Below the pieces are notes generated by a model. It saw nothing but the letters and a program-made list of their open reading frames with translations. It ran no database searches and was not told the origin of the DNA. DNA of 64,000 bases from Euglena gracilis. Its lineage: Eukaryota; Euglenida; Euglenophyceae; Euglenales. The DNA lies in contig CP154957.1 in assembly GCA_039621445.1 (NCBI GenBank), positions 42,751,474 to 42,815,473 of the forward strand, written 5' to 3'. Below, piece after piece: positions 49,463 to 60,851 of the stretch. The translations under genes and the position numbers were made by a program. How positions within the stretch are numbered: position 1 is the first letter of the stretch; each line of letters opens with the position of its first letter.

Positions 49463-49795
49463 AACTGTTCGAGGGCCCAAAATAACAAAATCCCTTGTGT
49501 TACCAAACCAGTTTGGGGGGCAAATCCCTTTTTGTTGCTCAACCATTCGACGGCCCCAAAATAACAAAGTCCCTTGTGTTACCAAACCGTTTTGGGTGGC
49601 AAACCCCTTTTTGTTGCTCAACTGTTCGAGGGCCCAAAATAATAAAATCCCTTGTGTTACCAAACCGGTTTGGGGGCCAAATCCCTTTTTGTTGCTCAAC
49701 TGTTCGAGGGCCCCAAAATAATAAAATCCCTTGTGTTACCAAACCGGTTTGGGGGGCAAATCCCTTTTTGTTGCTCATCTGTTCGAGGGCCCCAA
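49463..49795 (+). repeat. 79-bp satellite, right block
   Basis: Four units ending near 49795 in GGGCCCCAAATCAAGCC. Confidence 0.9.
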
Positions 49796-49804
49796 ATCAA
49801 GCCA

Positions 49805-50100
49805 CACATGGTTGATGGTCAATTTTGGTTGATGGTCGATTTTTTGGTTGATTTTTTGGTCGATTTTTTGTGCAAAAAAAATGTGTTCTGTTCTCGTGTA
49901 CATTGAACCGTGTTCTGAACGCGGGTTGACTGCAAAAAACCGTGTTCAAAACACGGGTTGACTGCAAAAAAACCGTGTTCAGAACACGGGTTGACAGCGA
50001 AAAACCGTGTTCAGAACACGGGTTGATGGTCAAAAAAACGTGTTCAGTCCACGTTTTTCGTCGACGCTGTACATCGTGGACTGAACACGGTTTCAATGGA
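49805..50100. repeat. GTGTTCAGAACACGG palindrome cluster
   Basis: GTTGATGGTC units, then five copies of AACCGTGTTCAGAACACGGG-type palindromes joined by TTGACTGCAAAAAA, closing with GTGGACTGAACACG. No gene. Confidence 0.75.
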
Positions 50101-50152
50101 GTGAGCAAAGGTGACTTACCATCCCATCCCTCCAAAAAAAAAAGAAAACACA

Positions 50153-50156
<4 letters not shown>

Positions 50157-50197
<41 letters not shown>
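50157..50197. repeat. CA dinucleotide array
   Basis: About twenty CA units. Confidence 0.95.
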
Positions 50198-50198
<1 letters not shown>

Positions 50199-50474
50199 AG
50201 CCACCATGCCATGCTACCTCTCCCCAACGCACCTCACACAACATCCGCCCAGTGTCTCATCGCCTCTTTGTCTCCTCTGCCTCCAAGACCGCCCGACTTT
50301 AAACGCCTTCTCCCGTACCTCAGACACGCTGCTGCTTCTGTGCCACTGGTCGGTGGACTCGGCTCGTCCCACCACCGTTCTTCTGATCCTTCATTCCACT
50401 TCTCAAAAAAAAAGCAAAAAAAGACCAGCCCTTGCTTGGATTGAACTTTTGTCCCCTGGAAGGGGGGTGACAGT

Positions 50475-50765
50475 GAATAAAAGGGGGGAATCTGTTCGAC
50501 CTGTGGTGGTGCTCCCCTTTTGCCTTTTGGCCTTCCTTACCACAGTTGTCCAGGGCCTGTGAGTGGGTGACTTTGAATTTTCTGGCTTACTGGGGGGGTT
50601 GTGAAGACTGGCGTGCAGCTGCCGCCGCTCCAGCTTCTCTTGCCGATGTGTCTCCACCTTCCCCAGTTTCTGAGCTTCTGCAGCTTCTGCTGCTCTCTTG
50701 GAAGTTCTTTGTAATTCCTCTTGGCAGGATGAAATTCTTTGAAGTTCATTCTTCATGGAAGTCCA
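50475..50765 (-). pseudogene. Retroelement ORF1, second copy (5' fragment)
   Basis: On the minus strand the frame reads TSMKNELQRISSCQEELQRT and later PWTTVVRKAKRQKGSTTTGR, matching ORF1 at 1360-1640 with substitutions and small gaps. Only this part is present; the Trp-rich repeats and reverse transcriptase are missing. Conservation in both copies supports the ORF1 frame. Confidence 0.7.
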
Positions 50766-51059
50766 GTGTTCGTCTATATTGTCGTGATTTGAACACTTTC
50801 GAGAATACCCTGCCCCCCCCCCTCTCCGAGCTATTCCCGTCCCAAAAAAAGCCTGGGTTTGTAAACATGCCAAGTGAGACACTTCGTCTCCCACCGACCC
50901 ACTGCTACTTGCATCCCTCTCCCAGGATTGCTACGGATTCACGAATTTCTCACGTGTGAAGCCCGTGAATGATCAACGGCATGAAGTGATTTTGTCGTAG
51001 AAGGGCACAATCTGACCAATCGAATGAACCGGGATGGTTTTTCATGGTTCCCACGCTCA

Positions 51060-51110
51060 GCAGGGGTTGATCCCCCACGTCCCCCCACCGCGTCCCCCCG
51101 GCGTTCCCAC
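51060..51110 (+). repeat. Short GCGTCCCCCC-type array
   Basis: GGGGTTGATCCCCCACGTCCCC and two more units; a degenerate member of the family at 31015 and 37795. Between 51110 and 51690 I see no supported gene. Confidence 0.55.
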
Positions 51111-51688
51111 CGAGTGGCTTCGTGTCCTTTTTTGTGTGGAGGATTTTCCATGAAACCGTCAGAGGTTTAGGAAAAAAAATTGTGTGAAGACGTTGGACTA
51201 GTCAAAGAGTGCCAATTTGTTCCTTCCTTTTTGTTCAAGATGATCTAGACTGTCCCCCTTCAACCACTGCACACATTTCCCACATTTTGCATCCTTTTTT
51301 TTTTGGACACTGTTCCCATTGCCCATTTTGGTGGATCCCGAAAATTACCAGCCAAAATGGAAAAGATATGACCCCAAATTTTTAGGCATGAGGTTGGCCT
51401 TGTGGAAGGGGCCTATAGCGGAAATAATCGGCTCATTGCGTCATTTCGGAAACCCACAAACAAACCCCAGCCTGCTCGAAAACAACAAAAAGGACGGCCA
51501 GCTTTGCCAATTTTGGAATTGGAAGTACCATTCCCTCGATCTTGTCCCATACCCAGGCTCACGCTAGCCCGGGTACGTGACAAGATCGGGGGGGGGACAA
51601 GATCGGGGGGGGATGGTGCCCTAACCCTCCCTCTAAATGACCCCCCAACACATGGTACGAAGCGCCAAAGGAAAATTTTTATTCTTTT

Positions 51689-52375
51689 TTGGTACCGGGC
51701 GGTAATTGCTGCGTTTCACGCACGCCCGCCGCGGGCAAAATTGCGCCTGTCCGCCCGCCGCCCTTCGGAACAATCAGGAAAAGGATCGCCGACCTCTTTA
51801 CGGGGCAGAGCGCTCGCTTTTGGAGCGCCGGCACGGCCGATTTCCGCCGAAAATGACCGAAGAATGACTTTTTTAGGGGCGCCCGTCGTACAAGACGACG
51901 AGTTGCCACGGGCGTTGCAGGAAGTGGAGTGGACAAAGCCCTTTGAGGCCCAAGGGGCCAATATTTTGCTATTGGGTTTCTACACGGGCTACCGCTCAGA
52001 GGTTCTGCGGCGCCTGGAGGTTGATTCCTTTGTGGAATCTGTCACAGAGGAAGGCCGGAGGACGCTTACGGTGGGGGTTTTTGGGACGCAGGGGGGACGC
52101 GGGGGATAGCACGTTTTGAACCAACCCGGGCCCGAAAACCTCATTTTCCAGGTGGGAGGCGCAAAAAAGCACTTCGGCGACGGACGCCCCTAATGACGTC
52201 ATTTTTTGGTCATTTTCGGCGGAAATAGGCCGCGCCGGCGCTCCAAAAACGAGCGCTCTGTCCCGGCTAGAGGTCGGCGATCCTTTTCCTGATTGTTGCG
52301 AAGGGCGGCGGCGGACAGGCGCAATTTTGCCCGCAGCGGGCGTGCGTAAAATGCAGCAGATACCGCCCATCTTCG
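51689..52375. mobile_element. Long-TIR element carrying a recombinase fragment
   Basis: Two inverted arms of about 190-200 bp (51689-51892 and 52170-52375) start GGGCGGTA..GCTGC, pass CACGCACGCCCG, GGGCAAAATTGCGCCTGTCC and TTTCCGCCGAAAATGACC, and end GGGGCG(C/T)CCGTCG. Only about 280 bp lie between them, and most of that is the recombinase catalytic fragment. This is the layout of elements that pick up host or transposon gene fragments between TIRs. No target duplication is evident. Confidence 0.7.
51887..52080 (+). pseudogene. Tyrosine recombinase, catalytic Arg-box fragment (locus D)
   Basis: VVQDDELPRALQEVEWTK, then NILLLGFYTGYRSEVLRRL and EVDSFVESVTEEGRRTLTVG align residue by residue with the end of the locus B exon (VLQADELLTVLKAAEG, NVLLLGYTTGYRGEVLRRL). 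The first catalytic Arg is kept. N-terminal and later catalytic parts are absent. The upstream part of the open frame (51402-51886) is TIR sequence, not recombinase. Confidence 0.75.
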
Positions 52376-52701
52376 TTTCTTCCAGGCATATAGGCATATG
52401 AAGAAATGAGCTGCGCAAAAGGGGAAACTGCACAATACTTCTGAAATTTTTTCCAAACCTCCCATGGCGTTATTTTGTGTTTTTTTAAAAAAACAAAAAA
52501 AACATGTTTTTCTGGTTTTAAAAAAAACGGCCAACCTTGGCTGTGCACCCCCCAAGAAAATTTAGCGTTTGGAAGGTATTTGCGAAGTTTCAGCCAGTTG
52601 GACAGTCTTATAACTGGGCAAGGTGCAATGGATGACAGAAGGAGCTTCCTGGTGTGCTGGTATTTATTTGTGTACTTTTGTGAATGCTTGCATTCTTTCA
52701 G

Positions 52702-54720
52702 GGTTGGTGGATCGCCTGCGTGAGCATGCGGACACTTTTGAAGCTTGGCAAGGAAAGGGGATGTGGGAGAAGTCTTCTCAACCACCCACAAAAAAAGTCA
52801 AGCAACCTTTGGAGCGACAACAATTGAGGTGTTTTTTTCTTTCAAAGCCATATTTTTTAAAATCAAAATGCAGGTTGATTGTTTGGAGAGGCAAGTGGGG
52901 AGGTTTGTTTTTGCGACGAACATTGCTCGTCCCGGTATAAAGTAAGTTGTGGGAGGGCAGATTCTCAACACTGTGTGTGACGAAGAATGGAAAAAATTTG
53001 CCGCTTCTTTGGAGGAAAAACCTTGCACTACGTCAATGGATGGGTGGTCCACTTTGACAAAGCAGCCTTACATTGCAATTTTTTTGGCAAATCAACCGAT
53101 CGACACAATCGATACAACGGGCCACGCACATACGGGGGACTACCTTGCCAAACTGATGGAGCAGTCCTGGAGAAAGCACGCCTCCAAACGAAAGCAATTG
53201 TGGTGGGTGTGTTTTCCTTTGCATCCACAGAGGACCAAAGCAGGGGCAGGGAGATATTCCGGTCCGGAATAAACCGGAATAAACCGGAATAGCGAAAACC
53301 GGAATAAACCGGAATAAACCGGAATAACCGGAATAAAAGTGCCAGCCAATGGCTTGAAAATTCTGCAAGGCATAAAGGCAATGAAGGTGAAATTTGATAT
53401 ATTTTCAGGTTTCAAAATCAGAAGAGCAACAAAAGAGCGCAAGCGTAGCACAGTCGGCATTTAATATCAGGAGCACACCTTACCTTTGGCTGTTTTCCCC
53501 CCTAATTGAATGCATTTTTTTGGTTGGATTTTATCCCCATTTGTGGGCTGCAATTAGTGAATGTTTGCCCCTGAGTTCTTTTTAAAGGGACACGAACTAG
53601 GACAATATCAACGCCGATTTTTGGGGGCAGGGATCCCATTGAGCAAAGTGAATCATCTTTCAATCAGGGGGTGATAACATTCTTAGGCGGCCTAACTCAC
53701 ACTTAAGGTTTTGACATTTGCATTGCGCAAAAAAGAATTGCGCTTTGAGAAAGGTTCAAAAACCCAGGTTTCAATGCCGGGGCACGTGAACAGCAACGCC
53801 AGCCTAACTTGCACTTAGTTTTGAAAGTGTGAAATTGCGCCAACACGCAATCTTGCAAAAAAAAGTTATGTTATTAAACACCGAGGTCTGAGACAGTCCG
53901 AATTAGTGTCTCCCTACCCCCAGGGCCTGGGGACGAACATAACGACTTGGACCTCCACAGTGTACGGGCACAGGGCTCCCCGGGCCCAGTGTGCATAACC
54001 CCAAAGCGCTGGGTAATGAAACGAGGGAACTCAATTGCGCCATGACACAAAAAATTTTCATTACAAAAATAAAAAACACTGCGCTAATGTTTTTTTTATT
54101 GTAATTCTAAATATTAATGCGCAATGTTAGTTTTTTTTGTAATTCTAAATATGGGGGATGTTTGTCCCGGAAGGGCCGTAGTCTGCTGTGGTGTGCAGTC
54201 CTGCATCACCAAGTGCGAAGTGACCACTTGGTGGGGTGGGGCAACCAAGGAATGCATCTTTATTCCTCAAGCCGAGGTGAGCGCCTCGCCCAATTGTGCT
54301 TCGAAAAATCCTAAGTCCATTCAGACAGAAATTGACCGGAATAAACCGGAATAAATTCCGGAATAAACCGGAATAACCCGGAATAAACCGGAATAAAACA
54401 CCGGAATAAAATTTTCGGCCGACCGGAATATCTCCCTGCCCCTGACCAAAGGATCTTTTATTTTTCTCAACAATAGTCACCGACAACGCCTCAAATATGG
54501 AAAATATGCATGCAAAAGCTGCAGGGCAAGACATATTCCACTACAGGTGTCAAACCCACGTGCTCGACCTCGTGGCGGAGGACTTGGTGCAAAAGGACAA
54601 GGGGAGAGCCGCCGTCTCCGCCCACATACAAGAAGTTCTGAATAAGTTCCGTAATGTGCACGCTCTGGCTGGCGCCTTGGCTCAAGACAAAATTCCAAGG
54701 GAGGTGGGGTCCCCACAGCC
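52702..54720 (+). pseudogene. hAT transposase, N-terminal and catalytic parts, split by a MITE
   Basis: Pieces in order: GLVDRLREHADTFEAWQG, PPTKKVKQPLERQQL (52702-52828); after a possible 45-bp intron, CLERQVGRFVFATNIARPG (52877-52935); TSMDGWSTLTKQPYIAIF and HAHTGDYLAKLMEQSW (about 53030-53185); then beyond the MITE IVTDNASNMENMHAKAAG, HYRCQTHVLDLVAEDL (54470-54590) and a helical segment to about 54720. DGW, TDNASNM and CxxHxLDLV are hallmark hAT transposase motifs. Between FATNIARPG and the DGW block some coding sequence is missing, and frames shift. The C-terminus may correspond to the fragment at 59400-60140. Confidence 0.75.
53241..54444. mobile_element. Non-autonomous hAT-like element inside a hAT gene
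   Basis: Perfect 23-bp inverted ends begin CAGGGGCAGGGAGATATTCC (left at 53241, right ending 54444). ACCAAAG is duplicated at 53234-53240 and 54445-54451, with an eighth base matching on one reading. Both sub-terminal zones hold tandem CCGGAATAAA units (53264-53340 and 54335-54410). The interior has a CTTAGGCGGCCTAACTC terminus of the 6430-type family near 53684. No transposase. Confidence 0.85.
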
Positions 54721-54852
54721 AGCCAGATACCGGTCAGACCTCCTCCTCTTTTTTCCACCAGCCACCAGCCAAACCTCCTCCTCCTCTTTTCCCTCAGCCA
54801 CCAGCCACGGCTAGCCGCGGCTGGCCGTGGCTGGAGCGCCTCCTCCTCTTTT
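54715..54852. repeat. GCCAGCCAGA/CCTCCTCCTCTTTT repeat, copy 1
   Basis: CCAGCCAGATACCGG, CCTCCTCCTCTTTT and GCCACGGCTAGCCGCGGCTGGC. A second copy lies at 57045-57180. It terminates the readable hAT frame. Confidence 0.6.
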
Positions 54853-55129
54853 AGTGCATACGGGAGAGCGACAAAATTAAAAGTAGGGTAAAGTCACCAC
54901 GGCGCAACCTTGCCGGGTTTTTCTGCGCGTTCGCCAGGTTTAATCACAACATCCAACGGCGAGCAGTAGGAACTGCGGTCAATGGAACTGAAGCGCCGGG
55001 ATAAATACAATTAGACAAAACTATTTTCACGGTGGATAAACCTTTCAGCAACGTATTTCACGGCAGCACCATCGTAGTCTTCACCCGCCCGGGGGCATCT
55101 AAAAACGGAAAGGCAGGATCCGAACGGCA

Positions 55130-55260
55130 GGTTAGTGAAGGGGGGTCGGCACACCCCTCCCCCCCCACTCACCGACCCCCTCGCCGCGCCATTTTCCCCC
55201 TCCCCACCCCCTCGCCACGCTGTGTCAGGCCCACCTCGCCACACCTTGCGAACAAGGAAA
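55130..55260. repeat. CCCCCTCGCCACGCCA repeat, copy 2
   Basis: GACCCCCTCGCCGCGCCATT and CACCCCCTCGCCACGCTG units; see 44580. Confidence 0.65.
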
Positions 55261-55583
55261 ACCAAAGCAATTTGCAGGGGGGAGAAATTCGGCGCTTTTT
55301 TGCGCATTTTTTTCGCGCATTTTTGCCAATTTTTCAAAAATGCGCATGTTTGCGCATTTTTTTTGCGCAATTTTTTTTTACATTTTCCCACTTTTTTTTA
55401 ACACTTTTTGGAGGCATTTTGTTGCATCCATATTGTCCACATTGTCCATATGGCAAAAATAAATTTCATTTTTGTGTTCTTGAACACCGTTCTTCTGAAC
55501 AATTCTATGTTGTTATCCATCCCTCTTTCCGCCAATAATCAATCCCTATTCTCCATTCTTCCGTCAGATTTTTTTTTCACAAA

Positions 55584-55719
55584 ATGGCTTCAAGTTCAAG
55601 GGCTGATCATCCAAACTTTGTTCAATGGAAATTTTGTTCTTGGACAAAAGCTTGCTGCCAAGAAGCTGAGCAGATGGAGCAAGATGAAATCCGCGGGAAT
55701 CCTACTCCCCCGGTCACAA
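55584..55719 (+). CDS. Possible first exon, unknown protein
   Basis: ATG 55584 opens 45 codons (MASSSRADHPNFVQWKFCSW, then CCQEAEQMEQDEIRGNP) ending at a consensus donor (ACAA|GTAAGG). The composition looks like protein, and a Trp/Cys-containing N-terminus would suit a transposase with a BED-type finger, but only one possible Cys pair is visible. Position between hAT fragments is suggestive only. Confidence 0.35.
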
Positions 55720-56299
55720 GTAAGGGGCACCATGGCTGACATTTGTTGGGTATGGTGAACGGAGAGTGACGCCTCGTGCATTTTTTTTGGCCAAAATGCC
55801 TTCATTTCAGCTCTTTTTGGTGATTTTGGTTCAATTTTGGGCTTATCGTTGGAAATTTTTCTAAGTCCTTTTTCCCTTAGGAGTGTCACAACTCAGCGCA
55901 TTTTTTGCTTCGGCATTTTTTTCCAAGGGCCGTCCAGCACATCCCCTCTCCCCCTGAATTTGGCGCCGAAAGCGCCGAAGAAAAGTTGTTGGTGTTGTTT
56001 TTTTATTATTTTTTGACGCTCATGTTGATTATGGACCGTGATGCACAAAACGCCGACGCCCTTGTGGATGAAAGCCACGAGATTGCTGGGCAATGGGCAA
56101 GGATTCACTGAATGGGGATCGGGATTATGATCGGGACTGCAAACTTTCATCGTTTTCTTTTTGGCAATGGTGGCCAAAAAGACCGTAAAAATGACCAAGA
56201 ATGTGCATTCCAATTTTTTTTTCAAAGCTTTTGCCACTGGAAAAAATGTCCCTGGCACCAGTAACTTTTTTGCAAAGGAGGCGAGTGAAACCGGATTTT

Positions 56300-56420
56300 T
56301 TTTTGGCTGACCCCTGCGCACCCCCCCCCCCCTCCGGCACCCCCTCGCCACGCCAAAAACCCCCCTCCCCCGCTCACTAGCCGGACCCCTCGCCACAGCG
56401 TGCCAACCCCCCGAAGCACC
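56300..56420. repeat. CCCCCTCGCCACGCCA repeat, copy 3
   Basis: GGCACCCCCTCGCCACGCCA and GGACCCCTCGCCACAGCGTG with C-runs. Confidence 0.65.
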
Positions 56421-56458
56421 GTAAGAGAAACAGTCGCAACAACAAAATTCTGTATATT

Positions 56459-56662
56459 TTGCGACTCCGCCAGAAGACGGAGGGGGGCAGAGTAAAATCA
56501 ACCAAGCGGCACGGAAAACCCCGCAAACAATGCAAATTTTGCCAAAAGAGCAAACAAAACGCTTGTGTGCCCCCTCCCTTTCCAAGGGAATCACCCCCAA
56601 ACAACTCCTTCCTGGGAGAAGACCTGCATGACCTGTGGCCCAAAAATGGCCACAAGATGTGA
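56459..56662 (+). CDS. Possible coding fragment with a Cys motif
   Basis: A 67-codon frame, basic, with KQCKFCQKSKQNAC. The CxxC followed by Cys recalls short zinc-binding motifs, but a His or fourth ligand at proper spacing is not clear. It directly follows a repeat. Low support. Confidence 0.2.
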   Translation: MRLRQKTEGGRVKSTKRHGKPRKQCKFCQKSKQNACVPPPFPRESPPNNSFLGEDLHDLWPKNGHKM

Positions 56663-57044
56663 ATCAAACCATTGAAAAGCAAATCAGAATGAAGCAGATT
56701 ACCATGACATTGCAAAAAAAAAATGGACAGACAAAAACCTTCGACTTTTTAGGCACATCAACAGGAATCAGAAAACACACACGATAGGCATTCCCAACAT
56801 AAATGGAGCAGTTTGTCCAGATCAATCTCCAACAAACTCCTTCCAATAAGTTCATTTCACCTCAAGCCACCTGTGTACAGGGTCTCAGCACCATATAATC
56901 ATTTGCAACAGTGCCTCAGCCACTTCTGCATGATAGACTTCAGAAATTTCTTGCCTGTGATCTGCAGCAGAGAAAGATGGCTGGGGAAAGTAAGATCAAA
57001 ATGTTTACGCGAAAAAGATGTCAGCTAGCTAATTTCCCATCGCG

Positions 57045-57180
57045 GCCAGCCAGACCTCCTCCTCCTCTTTCAGATCCTCTCCTCCTCTAAATCCCCCCCA
57101 GCCGTGGCTGGCCATGGCAGCCTGACCTCCTCCTTTTTTTTGTCAGCCAGCCAGCCGTGGCTAGCCAGATACGCCAGCTC
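57045..57180. repeat. GCCAGCCAGA/CCTCCTCCTCTTTT repeat, copy 2
   Basis: CCAGCCAGACCTCCTCCTCC, GCCGTGGCTGGCC and GCTAGCCAGATACGCC; relative of 54715-54852. Confidence 0.6.
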
Positions 57181-57600
57181 CAAGGTCAGTCAAGGCACTC
57201 TAAACGTCCTGGGGTTTGGGGGGACCTAGTTTGATGACCAACCCAACTTTTTTTTGCATTGGGAAGCGACCAAAAACAGGCAAAATTTCAGTCAAAACCA
57301 TTTTCAGGCAACCTTTTCTTTGGAACAATTCTGTCGGAATACCATGCCCCCCCCCCCCGCTGAGCGATCCTCCGTGGTATTCAGTCAGTTCTTTGGCCTG
57401 TCAATAACCCCCATCGCCGAGTGACACCCGTCGGTGGCCTTCGGGACTGTTTTGCGTATTTCGACAAGCAAACAAAACAGGTTTGAAACCCCCATTCTGC
57501 CACCACTGGCCTGCCCTCACTCGGATTGCCTGTGCCAAATTGCCACCCGGGGATCCAACCCGTTTGATTTTGCAGAATGCACATATCTCAAGTTCTTGCA

Positions 57601-59399
57601 CAGGGCTGGATAGAGGTAGAGGGATAAAGGTGGAGAGGTAGAGGTCACCTCTACCTCTACTATCCCTCTATGTCACATGGAAGTGCGCTTTAAGGTGTTC
57701 AAAAAACTGCACTGGTGGTCCCTTTCCGGAAACCTTTTGCACACACAACTGAAAGAAATAGAATGCAATTTTTTGAACCCCCCAAAAGAAACCCTTGACA
57801 CCAAAACTGGTCCCTACCTGTGGCACTAAAAGTGTTCCCCAAACTGCCCAACAAAGCCCTTTTCAAAAGCCCTTTTGGCAAAAAAAACAAACAAACAAGT
57901 AAAACAACCTTTTGACTGCACCAAAGCAAAGACGAACGTTGCAACAAAGGAGAGAGCATGCAATTCACAGCAACAGGGTCGTGTGTTTTTTTTACAAAAC
58001 ACCAAAGGACCCTGACACCTTCTCTTTCATTACTTCTTCTTATTTCATCGCTTCTTCTTTCATTACTCTTCTTCTCTTGGTTTATCTTCTTTTTCTTCAC
58101 ATTTCAACCTGGGAGTGAAAGGATGACAAATGAAAGACAACAGAATGACATGCAATGTGGTACCACTGAAAAACATGCATAATTAGAATTCAATTCACAG
58201 AATTACAGTTTTAAGGCGAATTGGAAAGCAAGAACACAGAATGCCAAGGCCAAAATGTCACCAAAACACCAGGCCAAAGACACAGAGCTGCTGCCAAGTG
58301 CTCTGTGACATGGCAGCAAAGTTCCAAAACTGTAAAACACAAACAGAAAACCACGAGAACGCTCAGAAAATCATATAAAAACAGAACGCACAACAGAAGA
58401 CATGCCACACGAGAGGGTGGGAAAAAATTGTCATCCAGTGGACCAAAATTTGGAAAATATGCCACATTTTTGAAAGTGGTCCAAATGCGCCAGAAAAGAC
58501 CTGTGCAATCATTCTTCAAAAGACACCTTCAGATGGGCCTACCTGCTTCAATCTTCAAAAAATCTTGCATCGATGCATTCCTGATCCTCCAAATAGCTTG
58601 TATCTGAAGTTAGAAGAAAGATAAAACCAAATTCCAAAAGGGAGAAACACCTGAAGGTAAGAAGATTACGAGCGCGAGAAGCAAGGCGCTTTGCGTGAAT
58701 CCCAAGCAGTCCGTTCGTTATACAACTTTACCGCTTGTCAGCCTTTTTTTCAAAATGTGAAGTAATCTGTCACACGGTGGCGTTGTCAAGTAAATTTTGC
58801 ATTCCTGTATTAAAGGGGGTGTACCCCCGCGCCCCCCCCCCCCGCGACCCCCCCGCGACCCACACATGGAGAGTTGCCAAATCCAAGGAGCTAAAAATGG
58901 CACCCAATTAGGATTTGGCACCCAAATTAGGAATCAAATTTGCCAAAAAACGCGTGATAAATTCCTAATTGGATCTATTTTTGGACCCAAAAGTTCTAAA
59001 AATAGGTTACATGTGACGTTGCATGTGAGGTCGCACTGGTCACATGTGACCTGTCAAAACTGCCCCCGCGACCCCCCCCCCACGACTCATACACCCCCAA
59101 AGAAAATTTATGCCAAACGAAGGCAATTTTATGGAAAAAAATCAGAAATTGGCCATTCCTGTCACAAATCTCTTTTAACAATTTTTGAAACCACCCATCC
59201 GGATATTTTTTCTCATTCCTATCCTAGATAAGATGTGTTGAGATGCTAGTTTCCCAAATTTGAGGCATCTGGAGCCTTTTGTGGCCTTTATTGGTGCCAG
59301 TTTATCACATTTTATGGCATAGAGGTGGAGGTAGAGGTAGAGGTGGGTCAGATAGAGGTAGAGGACTTTGACCTCTACCTCTGCCCCTATCCAGCCCTG
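57601..59399. mobile_element. CAGGGCTGG-ended hAT-like element
   Basis: The left end CAGGGCTGGATAGAGGTAGA (57601) and the right end, in reverse CAGGGCTGGATAGGGGCAGA (ending 59399), are followed by GAGGTAGAGG palindromes at both sides. The flanks TTCTTGCA and TCTTGGAC share TCTTG but do not make a clean 8-bp duplication. Inside lies the second retroelement 3' fragment (58326-58655) and a GCGACCCCCC array (58815-58860). The right border abuts hAT-like coding sequence. Confidence 0.65.
58326..58655 (+). repeat. Retroelement 3' fragment, second copy
   Basis: Matches 4893-5225 (AGAACGCTCAGAAAA, GAAGACATGCCACACGAGAG, ATAGCTTGTATC). The preceding 58260-58325 may contain a degenerate remnant of the RNase H start, but this is weak. 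It is a 5'-truncated copy. Confidence 0.7.
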
Positions 59400-60140
59400 T
59401 CTTGGACAAACCTTCAGTTGCCAATGCTTTGCAGCTTATGCAACGAAAAACTTGCACGCTGGCAGAATGTGTTGAGATTTGGATCGAGTTGCTGGAAAGA
59501 GTTCCAAAAAAAACAAGGGGGCCATACTGTTATTTTGGAACGAAGCAAATAGGTACTTTCTTGTCCTTTTTTTTTGTTGGCGAATGTGTTAGACCATCGA
59601 TTTTGTGGGAGGAGTCTGTCGCCATCTCAGATTGCTGCACCTAGACAATATGCAGATACTTTGGGTAAGAAGTTGGGACAGCTTTGACGCTGTTTCTTGC
59701 CAAGAGTGGTCCTTTTGTCCCCAGTCTCAAACAAGTGGGATCACCCACAAGAAGTGGGTGATCCCACTCCTTGGTGGCAGGCCGGTCGTCTCTCGGGCTT
59801 CCCTGACCCCCTTGTGTTTGTTGCCTTGCGGTTGTGTGCGTGCATTATTTCCACTGCCAACCCGCAACGTAATTTGTCAACCATGGGGTCAAATGCAACA
59901 ATTCGGGGTTCATGGGCAGAAATGTGTTGATTCAAACCTGGTGCCATGCATCAATGAGAAAATTTTTTAAGGAGTCACGTGGTAGCCTCGTCAAACAAAA
60001 GAGTGCTTTGGGAGGTTCAAGATGAGGAATTGTTGCATTTCATCACACGTGTATGGTAAGCTACGTTCTCGCCTATCAGTTGACAAGGCGAACAAGCTAA
60101 CTTTCCTTTACCGTTGTTTAAATGAGTTTGGTTGCGACAA
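59400..60140 (+). pseudogene. hAT transposase C-terminal fragment, interrupted
   Basis: NALQLMQRKTCTLAECVEIW and IELLERVPKK (59425-59520) align with the fragment at 16655. The dimerisation signature follows in degenerate form as STANPQRNLSTMG (about 59855-59893). After about 140 bp of unrelated sequence it resumes as VYGKLRSRLSVDKANKL and FLYRCLN (60050-60124). At least two interruptions and frame changes are present, so it is not functional. It may be the 3' end of the hAT gene that starts at 52702. Confidence 0.7.
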
Positions 60141-60851
60141 TCAGACAATGAGGAGTGAACCCTCTGAAATACAGCGGCCTTTCAAATGTGCCATGCCTTG
60201 ATTCACTTGGAACAAAGGCTACCTGCATCAACAAAAACAAAATGTCATTTTCTCGTTCATCTCCCTCGAATACGGTTTTTGACTTTTTTTCCTTGAGAAA
60301 GGGTGATAAAAAAAACTATAAATTTTGCATATTCAAAAAAAATGTTTTTTATTTTTTTTTATTATAAAAAACACGTTTTTTTTAAAAAAACGCCAACCCT
60401 GTGTACAGCCTTGTTTGCCGCTTTTTTGTGAGTTCACGGGTGTAAACAGACTGAAAGAACCACTGGAACTTTGGAAACTGTGAGTTGGAGGAAGGCACCA
60501 CTTGGGTTTCTGGCTTCGCTGAAGAGTACACACACACCACGGCATTCAGGTAGCCCCAGAAGGAGGATGCTTTCAATGCATTGGCTCTGAATCTTTGACG
60601 GCCTGTGCCCACCGTTGATCACAGTTGCCTGATCTGGGCAGCGTCCTCAACCAACGAACTGGGATCAATCACCCAGCCGGCCCAGGCAACAAAAAAGTCA
60701 TCCAGATCATCGTACACTCCCTTAGGTCTTGGCACAGCTGATGAAATTCCATCAGATGTGCCAAGGCACAAGCCTCCTGATTTTCTGATCCAGATGGCTT
60801 TTTTGCTGTTGCTTGTTGGAGCAAAGTCTCGTGAACCGGATTGACGACAGG

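Noticed and set aside
51402-51886. 5' half of the 235-codon ORF ending in the recombinase fragment
   Set aside because: This part is inverted-repeat arm sequence also found, reversed, at 52170-52375; no similarity to the recombinase N-terminus.
53880-54030. Possible structural RNA gene (GC-rich, stem-forming block)
   Set aside because: I could not match it to tRNA, 5S rRNA or any snRNA pattern, and it lies inside a non-autonomous element.
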